Of a DNA stretch of 64,000 nt, positions 11,085-22,699 are shown in pieces; within the stretch, counting starts at the first letter, position 1; each line of letters starts with the position of its first letter. Source of the DNA: Purshia tridentata (Eukaryota; Streptophyta; Magnoliopsida; Rosales; Rosaceae); NCBI GenBank assembly GCA_003254885.1, contig QANT01000516.1, positions 1 through 64,000 of the forward strand, given 5' to 3'. A model generated the notes under the pieces. The model saw only the letters and a program-made list of their open reading frames with translations, ran no database searches and had not been told where the DNA came from. A program made the position numbers and the translations under genes.

Positions 11085-13767
11085 ATGAGCTCCTCTCTGT
11101 CTCTCCGCCACCGCTCTATTACACACCTCACGCGCCGGCTCTCATCTTCACCCTTCTCCACCAGCACCAAACTCCCCACTCTCTACGAACCCACTTCCTC
11201 CACCACCCAAAACGAAGCCGTACCCACCAAACCCCTCCAACTACTCTCATGGGGCAGAGGCGCCTCGGGACAACTCGGCGGCGGCATCGAAGAGCTCCGA
11301 CTCTACCCAACCCCAGTCGCCAACCTCATCCTCCCCTCCTCCTCCTTCGCTCTTTCACCAACCCCAGGTCGAATTCAAATACCCAATACCTCAAACAAAG
11401 AGAACAATAGTGTTGTAGAGGTGGGCATTTCTTGTGGGTTATTCCACTCGTCGCTATTGGTGGATGGCAAGGTTTGGATTTGGGGCAAAGGCGATGGCGG
11501 TCGGCTCGGTTTTGGGCATGAGAATTCCGCGTTCCTGCCCACGTTGAACCCTTATTTGGACCCGGTCCGGTTCGTAGCGCTTGGTGGGTTGCATTCGGTT
11601 GCGCTTACCACCCTCGGCGAGGTCTATACTTGGTCAGTACAATACTAAAGACTGCACATTTCTAGCATTGCATCAAATGTTCCAATTGCATCTACATTTT
11701 ATGTGTTGAAAGACCATTTTTTTTTTTAATGTTCATCGAATATATTGCTCTATGAACTCTTGCTTTTGGTTGGATAACTTCATGGTTGTCTGTTAAACAT
11801 GAAGCTTGCAGGGGTTATGGTGGTTTTGGTGCACTTGGGCATTCTGTGTACACTAGAGAATTGTTCCCTAGATTGGTGGAAGGCTCATGGAGTGGGAAAA
11901 TACATCACATTTCAACTAGTGGGACGCATACTGCTGCCATCACGGAATCAGGTTTGTTATTGTCGTTTTTTATGGGATTAATTGTGGAAGTATGTTGCAG
12001 ATGACATGCGTTTCTGTTCAATAAGATGGTTTAAAGATTTTATGCTTATATGTTAATTTCTAGCTATTACTTATTGGATGTAGGAGAACTTTATACATGG
12101 GGTCGAGATGAAGCGGATGGTAGATTGGGTCTTGGTCCTAACCGGGGCCCAAATGAGGGTGGTGGACTTAGCATACCCTCCAAAGTGAAAGCATTACCTG
12201 TGCCCGTGACCGCTGTTTCTTGTGGAGGGTTTTTTACAATGGCACTAACTGAAGATGGGGAACTCTGGAATTGGGGAGGTACGGTTGCCACTTATTTGTG
12301 GAAATTTTTTTTGCTCCCATTATACAAGTCAATTGATTTTATTTTTTGGGGGAACTTGTAAAAAGAATACTGAAAGGAGCAATATTATGCCCTATATAAA
12401 CATGGATTGCCCTAAGAGAGTAACTTTACAATATAATGCCAATGCCAAGTAAGTGTAATAAAATTATTGTAGGATATGGTGATGTTGTTATTGAATTTCT
12501 CCAACATATTCAGTCGTTGGGCAATGAGTTTTGTGGAAATAAATTTAGACTCTCAGAGATAGTAATTGAAGAGGACCATAAGGGGATTAAAAACTGGATA
12601 TAGTTTATTTTTAACAATCTTAAAGCCACTGGAAATTCTATAGATGACAGTAATTGCCAGTACTCTTCAATAAGTGGATTAGCTAATTGATTGTTGATGT
12701 TATTGCCCTCTTTGAGTCTTTGACTGACTTTCAATTGCTTCACTTTTATGAGGATAATGAGCTTATCTCGTTTTCTTGGTGTTTCCTCAGCAAACTCTAA
12801 CTTTGAGCTTGGAAGGGGTGATAGGGTTGGTGGTTGGGTACCAAAACCAGTTCCCAGTCTTGAAGGTGTTTGTATCGTTCAGATTGCAAGTGGCGGATAT
12901 CATTCTCTTGCGTTAACTGGTAAAGTGACGGTAGTGTCTCATGATTGCAGCAGCAACTATGCTATAATCTTTTATTTCTTGAAGGGTTAAGTCTTATTTT
13001 TGGTCCTTCTTGCATTTTGATTTCTAGATGAAGGTAAAATACTTTCTTGGGGCCATGGTGGGCATGGTCAGTTGGGCAACTCTTCAATCCAAAGTCAAAA
13101 AACACCTATGGTTGTTGAGGAATTAACTGATGAGTGTGTCGCCTATATTGCTTGTGGAGGGTCATCTTCAGCAGCTATAACAGGTAAGATGATTTGTGTC
13201 TTGTCTTCTCTGGTACCATACTCTATTAGGTTTAGAATGATCTTGTTTTGACACTCAAATGTGTAGTTTTTTGCACCCTTTAATTTTACATTCCATCAGA
13301 GTATTTATAATGAGATATAAATGTGCTATGGTAGTTGGCACAGGTTGATTCGTAATTAGAAAATTTAGTCATACAGTAGAAATTAACATGGCTAGGCAGA
13401 TGTTCTGATTTTGGTTCAATCTAGTAAACTTGGAAGTTTCATACTTTCCTAAATTTTAAAATTAGTGTATACTGTCTTTTATCTCGTAATAGATAAAGGA
13501 AAGTTGTATATGTGGGGAAACACCAAAGATTCTCAATTAGGAGTTCCTGGGCTGCCAGAGATACAACCATTCCCTGTTGAAGTGAAATTTCTAATGGAGG
13601 ATGATGGATTAGGACCCCACAATGTGCTTTCTGTTGCAGTTGGTGCATCTCATGCCATGTGTTTGGTTTCAAGGTCAGTTGTTAAAGATTTCATTGTGAT
13701 GATCATGATCATTTCTTTTTTCTCTAATATATATAGATTCTATAACAGGGATGGGCTGTCCAACTGA
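11085..13767 (+). CDS. RUG3: RCC1-repeat protein, mitochondrial (RUG3-like)
   Basis: Seven exons join in frame: 11085-11632, 11812-11951, 12084-12278, 12791-12919, 13028-13183, 13493-13673 and 13749-13767 (stop TGA), giving 455 residues. All introns have GT-AG ends. The first 30 residues are rich in Ser, Arg and Thr (SLSLRHRSITHLTRRLSSS) and look like a mitochondrial presequence. RCC1 blade signatures repeat along the protein: LLSWGRGASGQLGGGIEE, VWIWGKGDGGRLGFG, WGYGGFGALG, LYTWGRDEADGRLGLG, SWGHGGHGQLG and LYMWGNTKDSQLGVPG. This order matches Arabidopsis RUG3 (At5g60870), which is needed for nad2 intron splicing and complex I assembly in mitochondria. The assignment is by remembered similarity, not a search. 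The last exon is only 19 nt, so the exact C-terminus (RDGLSN) is less certain. Confidence 0.88.
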
Positions 13768-15232
13768 GCTAAAATGGAGGAGAACATGAATGACCATGAT
13801 TCTAAGGTTAAAATGATTTATATCTATAAAGATTGTATTGCACGTGAGAAAGATGACTGCTAGTCTATAGAGATAGAAAGACGAAGAAGATTATACAGGA
13901 GATAAAATGTTAATACTTGAGTTCAAGAAATTGCTTCCCCTCCCTCTAGCACAGTTCTGCATCAAAGGTTCCTACTCAGCTTGCTCAAAACTCTATAACC
14001 TTCTTCCAAATGCTCAACGTCTGTTGCAAGGATCAGATGACATTTGACAGAACTCAGTTATTGTAGACATATGAGAGTTTTTGAGATTCTATAAATTATT
14101 GGCAGAACGGGTAGGTATCCTGCTGTGTATTCTTGTAATGACCTATTGTTCATTCTTCTTTGTTGTCCCAGTTACTACCAACTTTACTACATTTTTGTTG
14201 ATGTTTTGGACTCAGGCTGTTCAGATACTTGCTGCAGATGAAAGATCTGTTCCGACTGATATAAATTGTGCTTCATGTTTCTTTCAGAGTCTAGTTTGCT
14301 TGTGATATTATTAACTTTTCTTGTGAAATACATCCCAAGTCATGAAAAACGGTTACTTTTTCATGGGTTGCATGGATGGTGTCAATTGGCATACTTAAGG
14401 CTGATATGGCAAGTAAATATCTGGTCTGGTGTCCCTACAGTCATTTTCACTGCTTCAGAGCAAAAAACTTGAGCAAGTGCGGTCAGAGATCCAACTCTTT
14501 GGCTTAGTACATTCACTTGGGTTGCTTTCATATTTAAAGCTACTGTCTGGTGATGTGATGAGAGGCTTAAGGTGTGGCTGAGGAAGCCATGATTTTGTAA
14601 CTTTCATGACAGAGGAACACATCATTGTCCTTGGCTTGACCTCTAAGGCTGTAAAAGCTGGCTTTCGCAGCAGATACAAACTTGTATGAATGTGTATGAC
14701 CTATCTTTCTTGTGGTGACATATGCCATTCTCTGTCTTTTCTTTAGGGTACAAAGCTACAGAGTTCAACTAGTATTTACTGATAAGAAACATCAATATGA
14801 TCGTTGGCATCGTCCACTTGTGACTTGTGACGCTTGGGTAAACTCCATTTGCCCATCAAATGGGTTTTTCCCTTATCTTCTTAGACCCCCACAGTCTAGG
14901 AGACAAAACATGCGTGTATGTATGTATGTATGGACCACCACCGAGGCTGAGAATGATCGTTTGGTGCGTGACAAACTTCAATTATTCACTCAATTTGCCT
15001 CCATCTTATTCACACCTCTCACGACAAACATTTACCAACAGCTTATATGGCCCATAAATATTTTCCCCGCCCTTTGCATGATTCCAAATCCAAATGACAA
15101 CATAAATTATTACATGCTATTATGTATATATTGCCCGCAGTAAAATAAATTTACAAAATTCATTAACAATCAATCACAATATAACAAACACTGGTCAATC
15201 TTGTTATTACTCAAAAATATACATTAAAAAGT
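13768..15232. other. RUG3-like 3' flank, no clear gene
   Basis: Probably 3' UTR and intergenic DNA. One patch at about 14457-14560 (+) reads open as EQVRSEIQLFGLVHSLGLLS and looks coding-like, but it is short, interrupted and not recognised. A short GTAT repeat lies near 14915-14932. Confidence 0.35.
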
Positions 15233-15620
15233 GGGTAAATAGTCATTTTGGTCTTTACATTATTACACTTGTATCTGTTTGGTCCCCAGACTTTTAATTT
15301 AGAAAATTAAGGATTCTGACTTTTTCAATTTTGTCAATTGAGGACTTTTTCATCAATTCATACATTTTTCATTCAAATTTATGCTTTTATAGCACCATGT
15401 AGAGAACTTTTTTAGGGCAAAATAGTTCCTTTCATTTAGACTTTACCATTTTTTCCTCCTTCATTTTTCATTAAATTTGGATGAAAAATGTGTAAATTGA
15501 CAAAAAAGTCCTCAATTAGCAAAATTAAAAAATTCAGAGTCCGTAATTTTCCATATTAAAAGTCTGGAGACCAAACTAATACAAGTGTAATAGTCTGGGG
15601 ACCAAAATAACTATTTACTC
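15233..15620. mobile_element. Mutator-type MITE with near-perfect 150-bp inverted repeats (388 bp)
   Basis: The left end starts GGGTAAATAG and the right end is CTATTTACTC, its inverted match. Inverted similarity then continues for about 150 bases on each side (for example TATTACACTTGTAT and CAATTGAGGACTTTTT occur in both arms). The flanks are the 9-bp direct repeat TTAAAAAGT (15224-15232 and 15621-15629). This fits a small non-autonomous Mutator-like element with no coding capacity. Strong arm identity suggests it is relatively young or was recently homogenised. Confidence 0.88.
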
Positions 15621-15629
15621 TTAAAAAGT

Positions 15630-16123
15630 TGGTAGCATTACTTTTAATATCAAGTTGGTAAATGCTATCTTTTTTTCCAATTTACTTTTTTCACCAAATC
15701 AAATTATTATTAAAATCATGTGTTTATTTAATTATAATTATATAATTAAATGATTTTAAATTTTTATAATTTAATTTATAAAATGAGCAGTTCCGACAAT
15801 AAATTTATATTGAAAATTGAGAATAATACAAAATAAAAATCGATAGTAGGCTGATATCGAAAAAAGTTGATAGTATTCCTCTAAAAAGTTTCATATTAGT
15901 ATTAACACGTATATTATCTGTTCTGGGACGGTTCCCATACAGGTTTAACCGTTAACGCGAGCAAATATGAACACAAACCAAAAAACGAAAGTTACAAGGT
16001 CGGATTTATGGAAGAAATAATAATGTTACGTGATGTCGCACCAACTTCCTTAATATAGTGTGCTAAACGAGTGACCTCTGTAGTAGGAGTGTAGGACCCA
16101 CCAATGTATATCAGCCTACTAGC
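15630..16123. other. AT-rich intergenic spacer
   Basis: Lies between the MITE and the end of the minus-strand LRR gene. The part next to 16124 is presumably that gene's 3' UTR. Nothing else is recognised. Confidence 0.4.
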
Positions 16124-17365
16124 CTAGCCGTAGTTAAACACCGAGCACTGCGACGCCGGCCTCGACAGCCCAGTTCCCGCGCTGGCCGGGCACGCCTCCA
16201 TCCCCACCGGCGGCACCATGCAGTTGTAACTCAAGCACAACGACACCGTATCCGGCAATGCCGACCCGAGTTCCACCTGAAACCCAGATATGTAATTGTG
16301 CTGCAGATAAAATGTTCTGGTGTTGCCAAGGTTCACGCTCTTAACGTACTCCCTAGGTACAACCCCAATCAGACGGTTGTTGTTTAGATACAAGCTCTCA
16401 ACACCGGCTAAGATGGGAGATAGCTCCCCTGTCAGCGCGTTGTGGCTCAAGTCCACGATCGAACCCTCACCGTACGATGGCTGAGCCTCGGGGCCCACGC
16501 GCGGGACCCACCCGGATAGATTGTTCCGTTGCAACAGGAGGGAAGGGAGGCTGGTACGGAACAGAGAGGCTGGGAGGGGCCCGCTGAAACGGTTCATGCT
16601 CAGGTCGAGGTGCACTAACTCGGAGAGTGAATCGAAGCCGCTGATGGGACCCCACATTGCGTTCTCGGACAACGAGACGTAACGGAGACTTGACGGAAGC
16701 GCAGGCGGTAACGGACCGTCGAGTCTATTGCTTTTCAAATCCAAATGCAGGAGCTGGGACTTAACGCCGGGTAACCCGCCGGACAATGAATTGGAGGCCA
16801 GGATGAGGACCTTGAGCATGGGCAGTCGGGTCAGACCCGGCGGGACCGACCCGGTGAGGCGGTTGTAGCTGAGGTCGAGGGTGTGGAGGTTGGGGAGGAG
16901 AGAGAGCGTGGCGGGGATTGGGCCAGTGAGGCGATTGTTGGTTAGGGAGATGACTCGGAGGCTGGCGAGTCGGCCGAGTTGAGTGGGGACGGGACCAGTA
17001 ACGATTCCCGGGTAGAGAATGAGCTGAGTCAACTCGGAGAGGTTAGCGAGGGAGGGAGGGAGGGAGCCGGCGAGTCCAGGAGAGTCGGAGAGGCCGGTGC
17101 CGAGTGTGAGGGTGTCGACTCGGCCGGAGGAAGAGCAAGTGACGCCAGAGAAGGTGGAGCAGGGATCAGGAGCGGCGAAGTTCCAGGTGGAGAAGAAGGC
17201 GGGGGCGCGTGGAGAGGGGACGTCGGTGAGGGAGTTTCTGATGGCAATGAGCGCGTGGAGATCGAGGGGGTTAATGTTGTGGTGTTGTTGGAGTGATGGA
17301 GGGGTGAGAATGAGGAGGAGTAGAAGAAGGAGGAGTAGTTGGGCGGCCATGAAAAAAAAACACAA
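16124..17365 (-). CDS. Secreted leucine-rich-repeat protein without kinase domain
   Basis: A single exon encodes 413 residues. A Met at residue 6 (17350) gives a more typical signal peptide start, [13 protein letters not shown]; either start leads directly into the hydrophobic leader. After the leader comes an LRR N-terminal cap (about residues 32-77) with DLHALIAIRNSL and the WNF...DPCSTFSGVTC cysteine pair. About ten plant-type LRRs with the LxGxIP/LxGxxP pattern follow, for example NNRLTGPIPATLSLLPNL. The C-terminal tail carries conserved cysteines (CLSYNCMVPP, EACPASAG). There is no transmembrane segment and no kinase, so it is probably an apoplastic protein of the PGIP/DRT100-like type; the ligand is unknown. 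Its coding GC is much higher than its surroundings, and a long open frame on the other strand is a by-product of that. Confidence 0.9.
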   Translation of the reverse strand: MCFFFMAAQLLLLLLLLLILTPPSLQQHHNINPLDLHALIAIRNSLTDVPSPRAPAFFSTWNFAAPDPCSTFSGVTCSSSGRVDTLTLGTGLSDSPGLAGSLPPSLANLSELTQLILYPGIVTGPVPTQLGRLASLRVISLTNNRLTGPIPATLSLLPNLHTLDLSYNRLTGSVPPGLTRLPMLKVLILASNSLSGGLPGVKSQLLHLDLKSNRLDGPLPPALPSSLRYVSLSENAMWGPISGFDSLSELVHLDLSMNRFSGPLPASLFRTSLPSLLLQRNNLSGWVPRVGPEAQPSYGEGSIVDLSHNALTGELSPILAGVESLYLNNNRLIGVVPREYVKSVNLGNTRTFYLQHNYISGFQVELGSALPDTVSLCLSYNCMVPPVGMEACPASAGTGLSRPASQCSVFNYG

Positions 17366-20300
17366 GGAGAGCAGAGCAGAGCAAAGCAGCAGTGAAAACA
17401 GAGGACTCAGGGGTCAAAGTACATGGAGTCGATCTTCATCTATCTACCCAACTCAAAATTTCTGCCGCTGCTTTTTCATGGAAATCGTAGTATGTGATGG
17501 TGATGATGATATAACCGTTAGCTTGCGTAATGGTATATATATTGTGGCCCAACCTATTTAATTTTGTCACCTTCTTCACTTTCATTACTATTAATTTTAT
17601 CCTTCTTTATCTTACATTTATTGTGCTATGTAATTCACATGACTGATGCTAGATACAGGACCAATTAGATAGTTAGATTACATTAGTGAATCATATTTAT
17701 ATGTTAATGCTATTTATTATAATCAGTTACTAATCAATATATCACACTACTATTTTATGATGTATGATATCATGATCACATTGGGGAGTGATAGCTATAT
17801 TATATCTTACACAGAATTAATATCAATATATATCCATTAATGTGCTTTAATATGGTACAATCAATTTTGTTGGATTCAAATATAACTCACAATTTAAAAT
17901 GACCATAGTGGTCCATGAGTTAGTGATGCCTAATTAACATTAGCCAATTTGATGTAACTACATTAACTATTTCCTTATGAGGGGTGGTTAGCCTATAGTA
18001 CTAATACTTAATGAACCTCTAATTATATATCAGCACCAGTGGGTAATCAACCTTTTTGCATCACTTAATTCAAACTATAAATAAACGTGCTTGCAGAGTT
18101 AAGAGATCATGGAATCATAGTGGTGACTATGAGAGAGAGTTCACCAACCATGCTCTGTTGTAAATGATGCTATTTGATGCTCCATCATTGTCCAAGAACT
18201 TTCATTTTTATGTCGCATCAAAATCACAAAAAGTGGGGATCAAGTTTCTCACCACTTTGCAGTCAACACCATTTTGTTCTGTTATAGCATGTAGATGGAT
18301 CTGGGGGAGAAGAAGACCCACTTCTTTTCACTTAAGCATTTTCTCAGCATTTTCCCACTGCCCAATCAATAATTATATCCTCAAAAACAGGACAAACAAG
18401 TAATTAAAGAATCAGTATCCTAACTGTTACCCATTTGCCACCAGCATATACACAAAATATGTAGATGTTAATTACTATAAAACCTAGCTAAATCAAGTAC
18501 TTACACTGATCTATACACCTGGAAGATCTCTTTACAGAATGACCTAAACTTAACATTTGAAAAAACTTACTAAACAACAAAAACAAGAAAAGACAATATA
18601 GTGTAGCTAAACTGATCAGTGATGCCCAACTTAATGATTAATTAATAGGGTGTTTTTAGATTCAAAACTCAGGCACATGGGTACGAGTGTGGGCAAACAT
18701 ATGCATCAATATCCACCCCAACAGTGGTCAAAGTATAATGTATGCATATTCTAATAGTTTTCTACACATATACATGACAACAGAGACACAGTAGTGGTAA
18801 ATACATATTACATAGTGTATGACACATTGTTTATGACCATTTAATATATTGTCTAAATATATATATATATAGATCCACACAGATCACAGCTGAGATGGAA
18901 ATTTCGTGACGCAACTGCTGGAAAGATTCTCCACCATTTGCTAAATTAATCAGTGCACATTTAAAGCTAAGTACTAGAGAAGAAATGTTACCAAAAAGAA
19001 AAAGGAAATGCACAAGTTATAGTCAGCTTTCCGCGGGTGGTTCTTTGTTTTATAAATGTTGACGACCTACCAATGGTCCTATATACTTGAAACTGTTAGT
19101 GGTTTACCAGTGGCAGTGGGTACGTAGGTCCACTGCTGGGCAAAGCCTGCAAGATGTGGCGCATGCGCCATGTCCAAGATAATAATGGAGGAATTGGAAG
19201 ATGTTGGGGACATGGCCTTACTACCAAGTACTTGAAAACTTGACCACAGGACTAGAGTTAGAGTTTTTAATTGCTTCTTTTTGGGGCAAAAGGGCATGAG
19301 ACAAGCTCGCATGCTATGGGGTTTTTCCTAGCTTTACATGCTCTATTGTTTTGTAGAATTTACAGTGCTTTTCTTGTGGAATGGTAGAGAATGTGGAAGC
19401 AGAAGCACTCATTTCTTGCAAATTTGAGATGGAAGGTGCTTTGGGCCTGGAATGAGGTCGATCAAATATGGTGGATACTAATAGATGTTTTCTTAAATCA
19501 CTTGTTGGACCTTTTTATGTGTGCAACCTGCGTATGAGGAAGAAATTCAACTTACTTTAATCTCTATGTTGTATAGACTATTTGGACCAGAGGAGTCCAT
19601 GACATCTACTGAGTTTTGGATTCCGAGCATCATCATACAGTAATACAAGCATTGCTTAGAAGTAACACAAGCACATTGCCCTCTCTGTTCTCTCATGCAA
19701 CTTGGTAAACTAATTATCCCAAAGCAATCCCAAGAGCTTAAAAAACAAGCAAAACAGATTTCAATGTCAGATTCCATATGTGCACCCAGATGCTAGAAGT
19801 ACAAGACAGATATCAGATAACAAACAAATTATACAAGTAAAAATGGGCGAAATTTGGACAATTCGAAAAAAAAAATACCCCTATCACAAACTTATTAACA
19901 AGATGATTATAGCCGAATGCGAGTCTTACCCAGTTTCGCTCGCTCCCTCTATTGTCCAGATACTTAAGAAATTTTATGCCTTTGCTGTCTAGTCAGGTCC
20001 CTATCTTAGTATTCTTCTTCTTCTTCCTCAAGAAATTGCCAAGGTTTTGTTTGCTCTGATATCGGGGCTCCGAGTATGGGCCTTCATGAAAATTTGAGAG
20101 AAACGCGCGCATCAATATGGGCTTGTTTTATGTGGGTAGCCCAGATGTTGTTGCCCGTGTAACCCAATAGTATTTACGGTTCTATTAATTGGGTCCGAAT
20201 ATTCAAAGACTATACTCAAATTATATTTGGGGATTTCTAATATGCACCCAATGATATCTTCAGTCCACCCTAAATCTACAAAATTAATTTTAGTGGTATT

Positions 20301-21309
20301 TCTATTACCATTTTTTTAAAAAGACTCAAGTTCGAGTCCCTCTCTATAAATTTCAAAAATACCTGAGTTGATGCCTTATATTTTGGTGGAGAGAAGTAAA
20401 ACCCAAATATCGATCACCAGCATTTTATCTGCTGATTCTTTTGGTGTCTCTACAGCTAGAGCTATTCTAGTATTGATAATGAGTTTAGCTATGTAATATT
20501 GGGTTTCGACATACGAAAACTCCTAGATAATTATAATTTGTAATATTATGTTACCTTTTATAAATGAAGTTTTTGTTCAATATTATTGAAGAGTTTTTTC
20601 TTAACCAAAATAAATATTTGTCAATTTCTTAATCTTAATCCTATAATGATTGATTGATTCCTGAAATCGCTTCTACTTTCAGCCAGCCACTAGGCGCAGC
20701 AGCGGAGAAGTTTCATATACAAAGACAAATTGACATTAATATGTCAACTATATATTCAGACCAAAAAAAAGTTGGACAATATTTATTTATTATGATAATA
20801 GTGGTGGACTAGTACGTACGCGGTGGTGGTGCATTTATCTGGTACTATGATGTATTGATGACTTGATGTTGATGTTTTATTATATAGATAACCTGACAAA
20901 CGAATGCAGTCAAAAAACACTTCACCAGTACACTCACGTGAACCTGTGTACACTTACTACGCACTACTAATTATTAACAGACAAAGACACATACAGAGAG
21001 CCAATTAGAGGGACCATTAATTGATGATATATATGGAAGAAAGCTCAAATTAACACAGTCCCAAATTAGAAACAATCACATTTGATCAAATTAAGATGAC
21101 TTGCCACGTACAGTATATCGATCTGATACACGATTTCAGGTAAACAACAAAACATAAAACAAAGAGGGAGAGATATTGGATTCCTTTAGAAGTAGGTTTT
21201 ATTTCCCAAGCCTTCACATACTATTAATATTAATTATCTGCTAAATTATTACTTAAAAAACTTAATTAACCCGCAAAGACTAAACATTGATGTTGGTGTA
21301 GCAAAAACT
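17366..21309. other. Intergenic, 3.9 kb, no recognised gene
   Basis: This contains the LRR promoter (a TATATATA run at 17532-17541, about 170 bp upstream of the start) and then AT-rich DNA. Short open frames here (for example near 18164, 19079 and 19547) resemble nothing I know. A short tRNA-like B-box word (GTTCGAGTCCC) occurs near 20331 in a degenerate context. The far right should hold the 3' UTR of the proline-rich gene. Confidence 0.4.
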
Positions 21310-22614
21310 CTATGCAGGACATTGGAATCCATTGGGTGGAGTCTTCCCACAATCGATTAGGACCTGAAGGGCAATGGGAATTATGATGTTGATGTTGAGA
21401 AGCTTAGCCTTGATGGTGGTGCAGAGGCAGATAGCAGCATCCAAGTCCACCAATCCCTGCAGAACTGGACAGCATGCATCTTTAGCACTGCTCCCAATCC
21501 CAATGTGAATCAGCCCACCCAGTACGTCCACACAAGCTCCTAACTTGAGGGTGTCTATGGGACACGTGTCCTGTTTTGGTGGTGATGGTGTTGGTGGAGA
21601 TGGTACTATTGGTGATGGTGATGGTGGAGGAGGACATGGTGTTCCAGTGGGTGGAGAAGGTTTTGGGACAACAGGAGTCGGTGGTGGGCTTGGCACCACA
21701 ACAGGTGGTGATGGTGGTGGTTTGGGTACATATGGTGGAGGTTGCACAACAGGGGGCTTGGGTACAGATGGTGGAGGTTGCACAACAGGGGGCTTGGGTA
21801 CAGATGGTGGAGGTTGTACAACAGGGGGCTTGGGTACAAATGGTGGTGGTTGCACAACAGGGGGTTTGGGTACATATGGTGGGGGTTGCACAACAGGAGG
21901 CTTGGGTACAAATGGTGGAGGTTGCACAACAGGAGGCTTGGGTACAAATGGTGGAGGTTTCACAACAGGGGGCTTGGGTACAAATGGTGGTGGTTTGACA
22001 ATGGGTGGTTTGGGGATATAGGGAGGCTTTACTTGTGGTGGGTGTGGTGGCTTAACTGGTGGGTGCGGTGGCTTTACAGGTGGTTTGGGGATATATGGAG
22101 GCTTTACATGTGGTGGGTGTGGTGGCTTTACTGGTGGTTTGGGGATATATGGAGGCTTTACATGTGGTGGGTGTGGTGGCTTTACCGGTGGTTTGGGGAT
22201 ATAGGGAGGCTTTACATGTGGTGGGTGTGGTGGCTTCACCGGTGGTTTGGGGTTATAGGGAGGCTTTACATGTGGTGGGTGTGGTGGCTTTACTGGTGGA
22301 TGTGGTGGCTTCACAGGTGGTTTGGGGATATAGGGAGGCTTTACATGTGGTGGGTGTGGTGGCTTAACTGGTGGTTTGGGGATATAGGGAGGCTTTACAT
22401 GTGGTGGCTTTACTGGTGGTTTGGGAACGTAGGGTGGGTGTTTGGGTGGTTTGGGGTGGAAGGGTGGCTTCACATGTGGAGGGTGTTTGGGTGGGAACTT
22501 TGGAGGGTATGTTGGTGGTGGACAGTAGGAGTTAGCAAGAGAAGTGAGCAAACTACCGAAGTTCAGGATGAGGACCAACAGTATAGCAAGAACATAGTTC
22601 CCCATGTTGATCAA
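21310..22614 (-). CDS. Hybrid proline-rich cell-wall protein (HyPRP) with 8-cysteine domain
   Basis: A single exon encodes 434 residues. Residues 1 to about 29 form a signal peptide (the second Met, residue 4, is an equally good start). About residues 30-340 form a long proline-rich region in two repeat classes: first KPPYIPKPPVKPPHPPHV-type units, then PPFVPKPPVVQPP-type units. The last 85 or so residues form an 8-cysteine domain (C..., C..., CC, CLC, C, C) starting DTCPIDTLKLGACVDVLGG, of the Hydrophob_seed/LTP_2 type. The family is secreted to the cell wall or wall-membrane interface, where it may stiffen or anchor the wall. The repeats are near-identical at DNA level (22020-22440), so copy number may vary between individuals and may be misassembled. 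The long open frames on the opposite strand are artefacts of this repeat. Confidence 0.92.
   Translation of the reverse strand: MINMGNYVLAILLVLILNFGSLLTSLANSYCPPPTYPPKFPPKHPPHVKPPFHPKPPKHPPYVPKPPVKPPHVKPPYIPKPPVKPPHPPHVKPPYIPKPPVKPPHPPVKPPHPPHVKPPYNPKPPVKPPHPPHVKPPYIPKPPVKPPHPPHVKPPYIPKPPVKPPHPPHVKPPYIPKPPVKPPHPPVKPPHPPQVKPPYIPKPPIVKPPPFVPKPPVVKPPPFVPKPPVVQPPPFVPKPPVVQPPPYVPKPPVVQPPPFVPKPPVVQPPPSVPKPPVVQPPPSVPKPPVVQPPPYVPKPPPSPPVVVPSPPPTPVVPKPSPPTGTPCPPPPSPSPIVPSPPTPSPPKQDTCPIDTLKLGACVDVLGGLIHIGIGSSAKDACCPVLQGLVDLDAAICLCTTIKAKLLNINIIIPIALQVLIDCGKTPPNGFQCPA
22020..22440 (-). repeat. Coding minisatellite in HyPRP
   Basis: Tandem units of roughly 54-66 bp (coding PPHVKPPYIPKPPVKPPHP) are repeated about six times with few differences. 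A second array of about 36-bp units coding PKPPVVQPPPFV lies at 21720-22010. Both are in frame. Confidence 0.85.
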
Positions 22615-22671
22615 TATCTCTAGTCTAGATAGACAAGACTAGATATATGGAACTCAATACCATGCAAATGC

Positions 22672-22684
22672 AATTATATAGAGA
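22672..22684 (-). promoter_or_regulatory. Probable TATA box of HyPRP
   Basis: Reading the minus strand, CTCTATATAATTG lies about 60 bp before the start codon. It is the only good TATA candidate close to the gene. Position and sequence fit; there is no other proof. Confidence 0.45.
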
Positions 22685-22699
22685 TTATTAGAGAGTGTA

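Noticed and set aside
16979-17561. Plus-strand frames over the LRR gene start
   Set aside because: Glu/Gly-rich shadow frames of the GC-rich minus-strand LRR gene.
18164-18403. Plus-strand frame of 79 codons in the LRR-HyPRP spacer
   Set aside because: Composition follows local AT-rich DNA; no similarity or splice partner.
21742-22623. Plus-strand open frame of 293 codons over the HyPRP gene
   Set aside because: It is the mirror of a G/T-rich repeat; the Trp/Gly/Arg-rich translation has no known counterpart, while the minus strand encodes a textbook HyPRP with signal peptide and eight cysteines.
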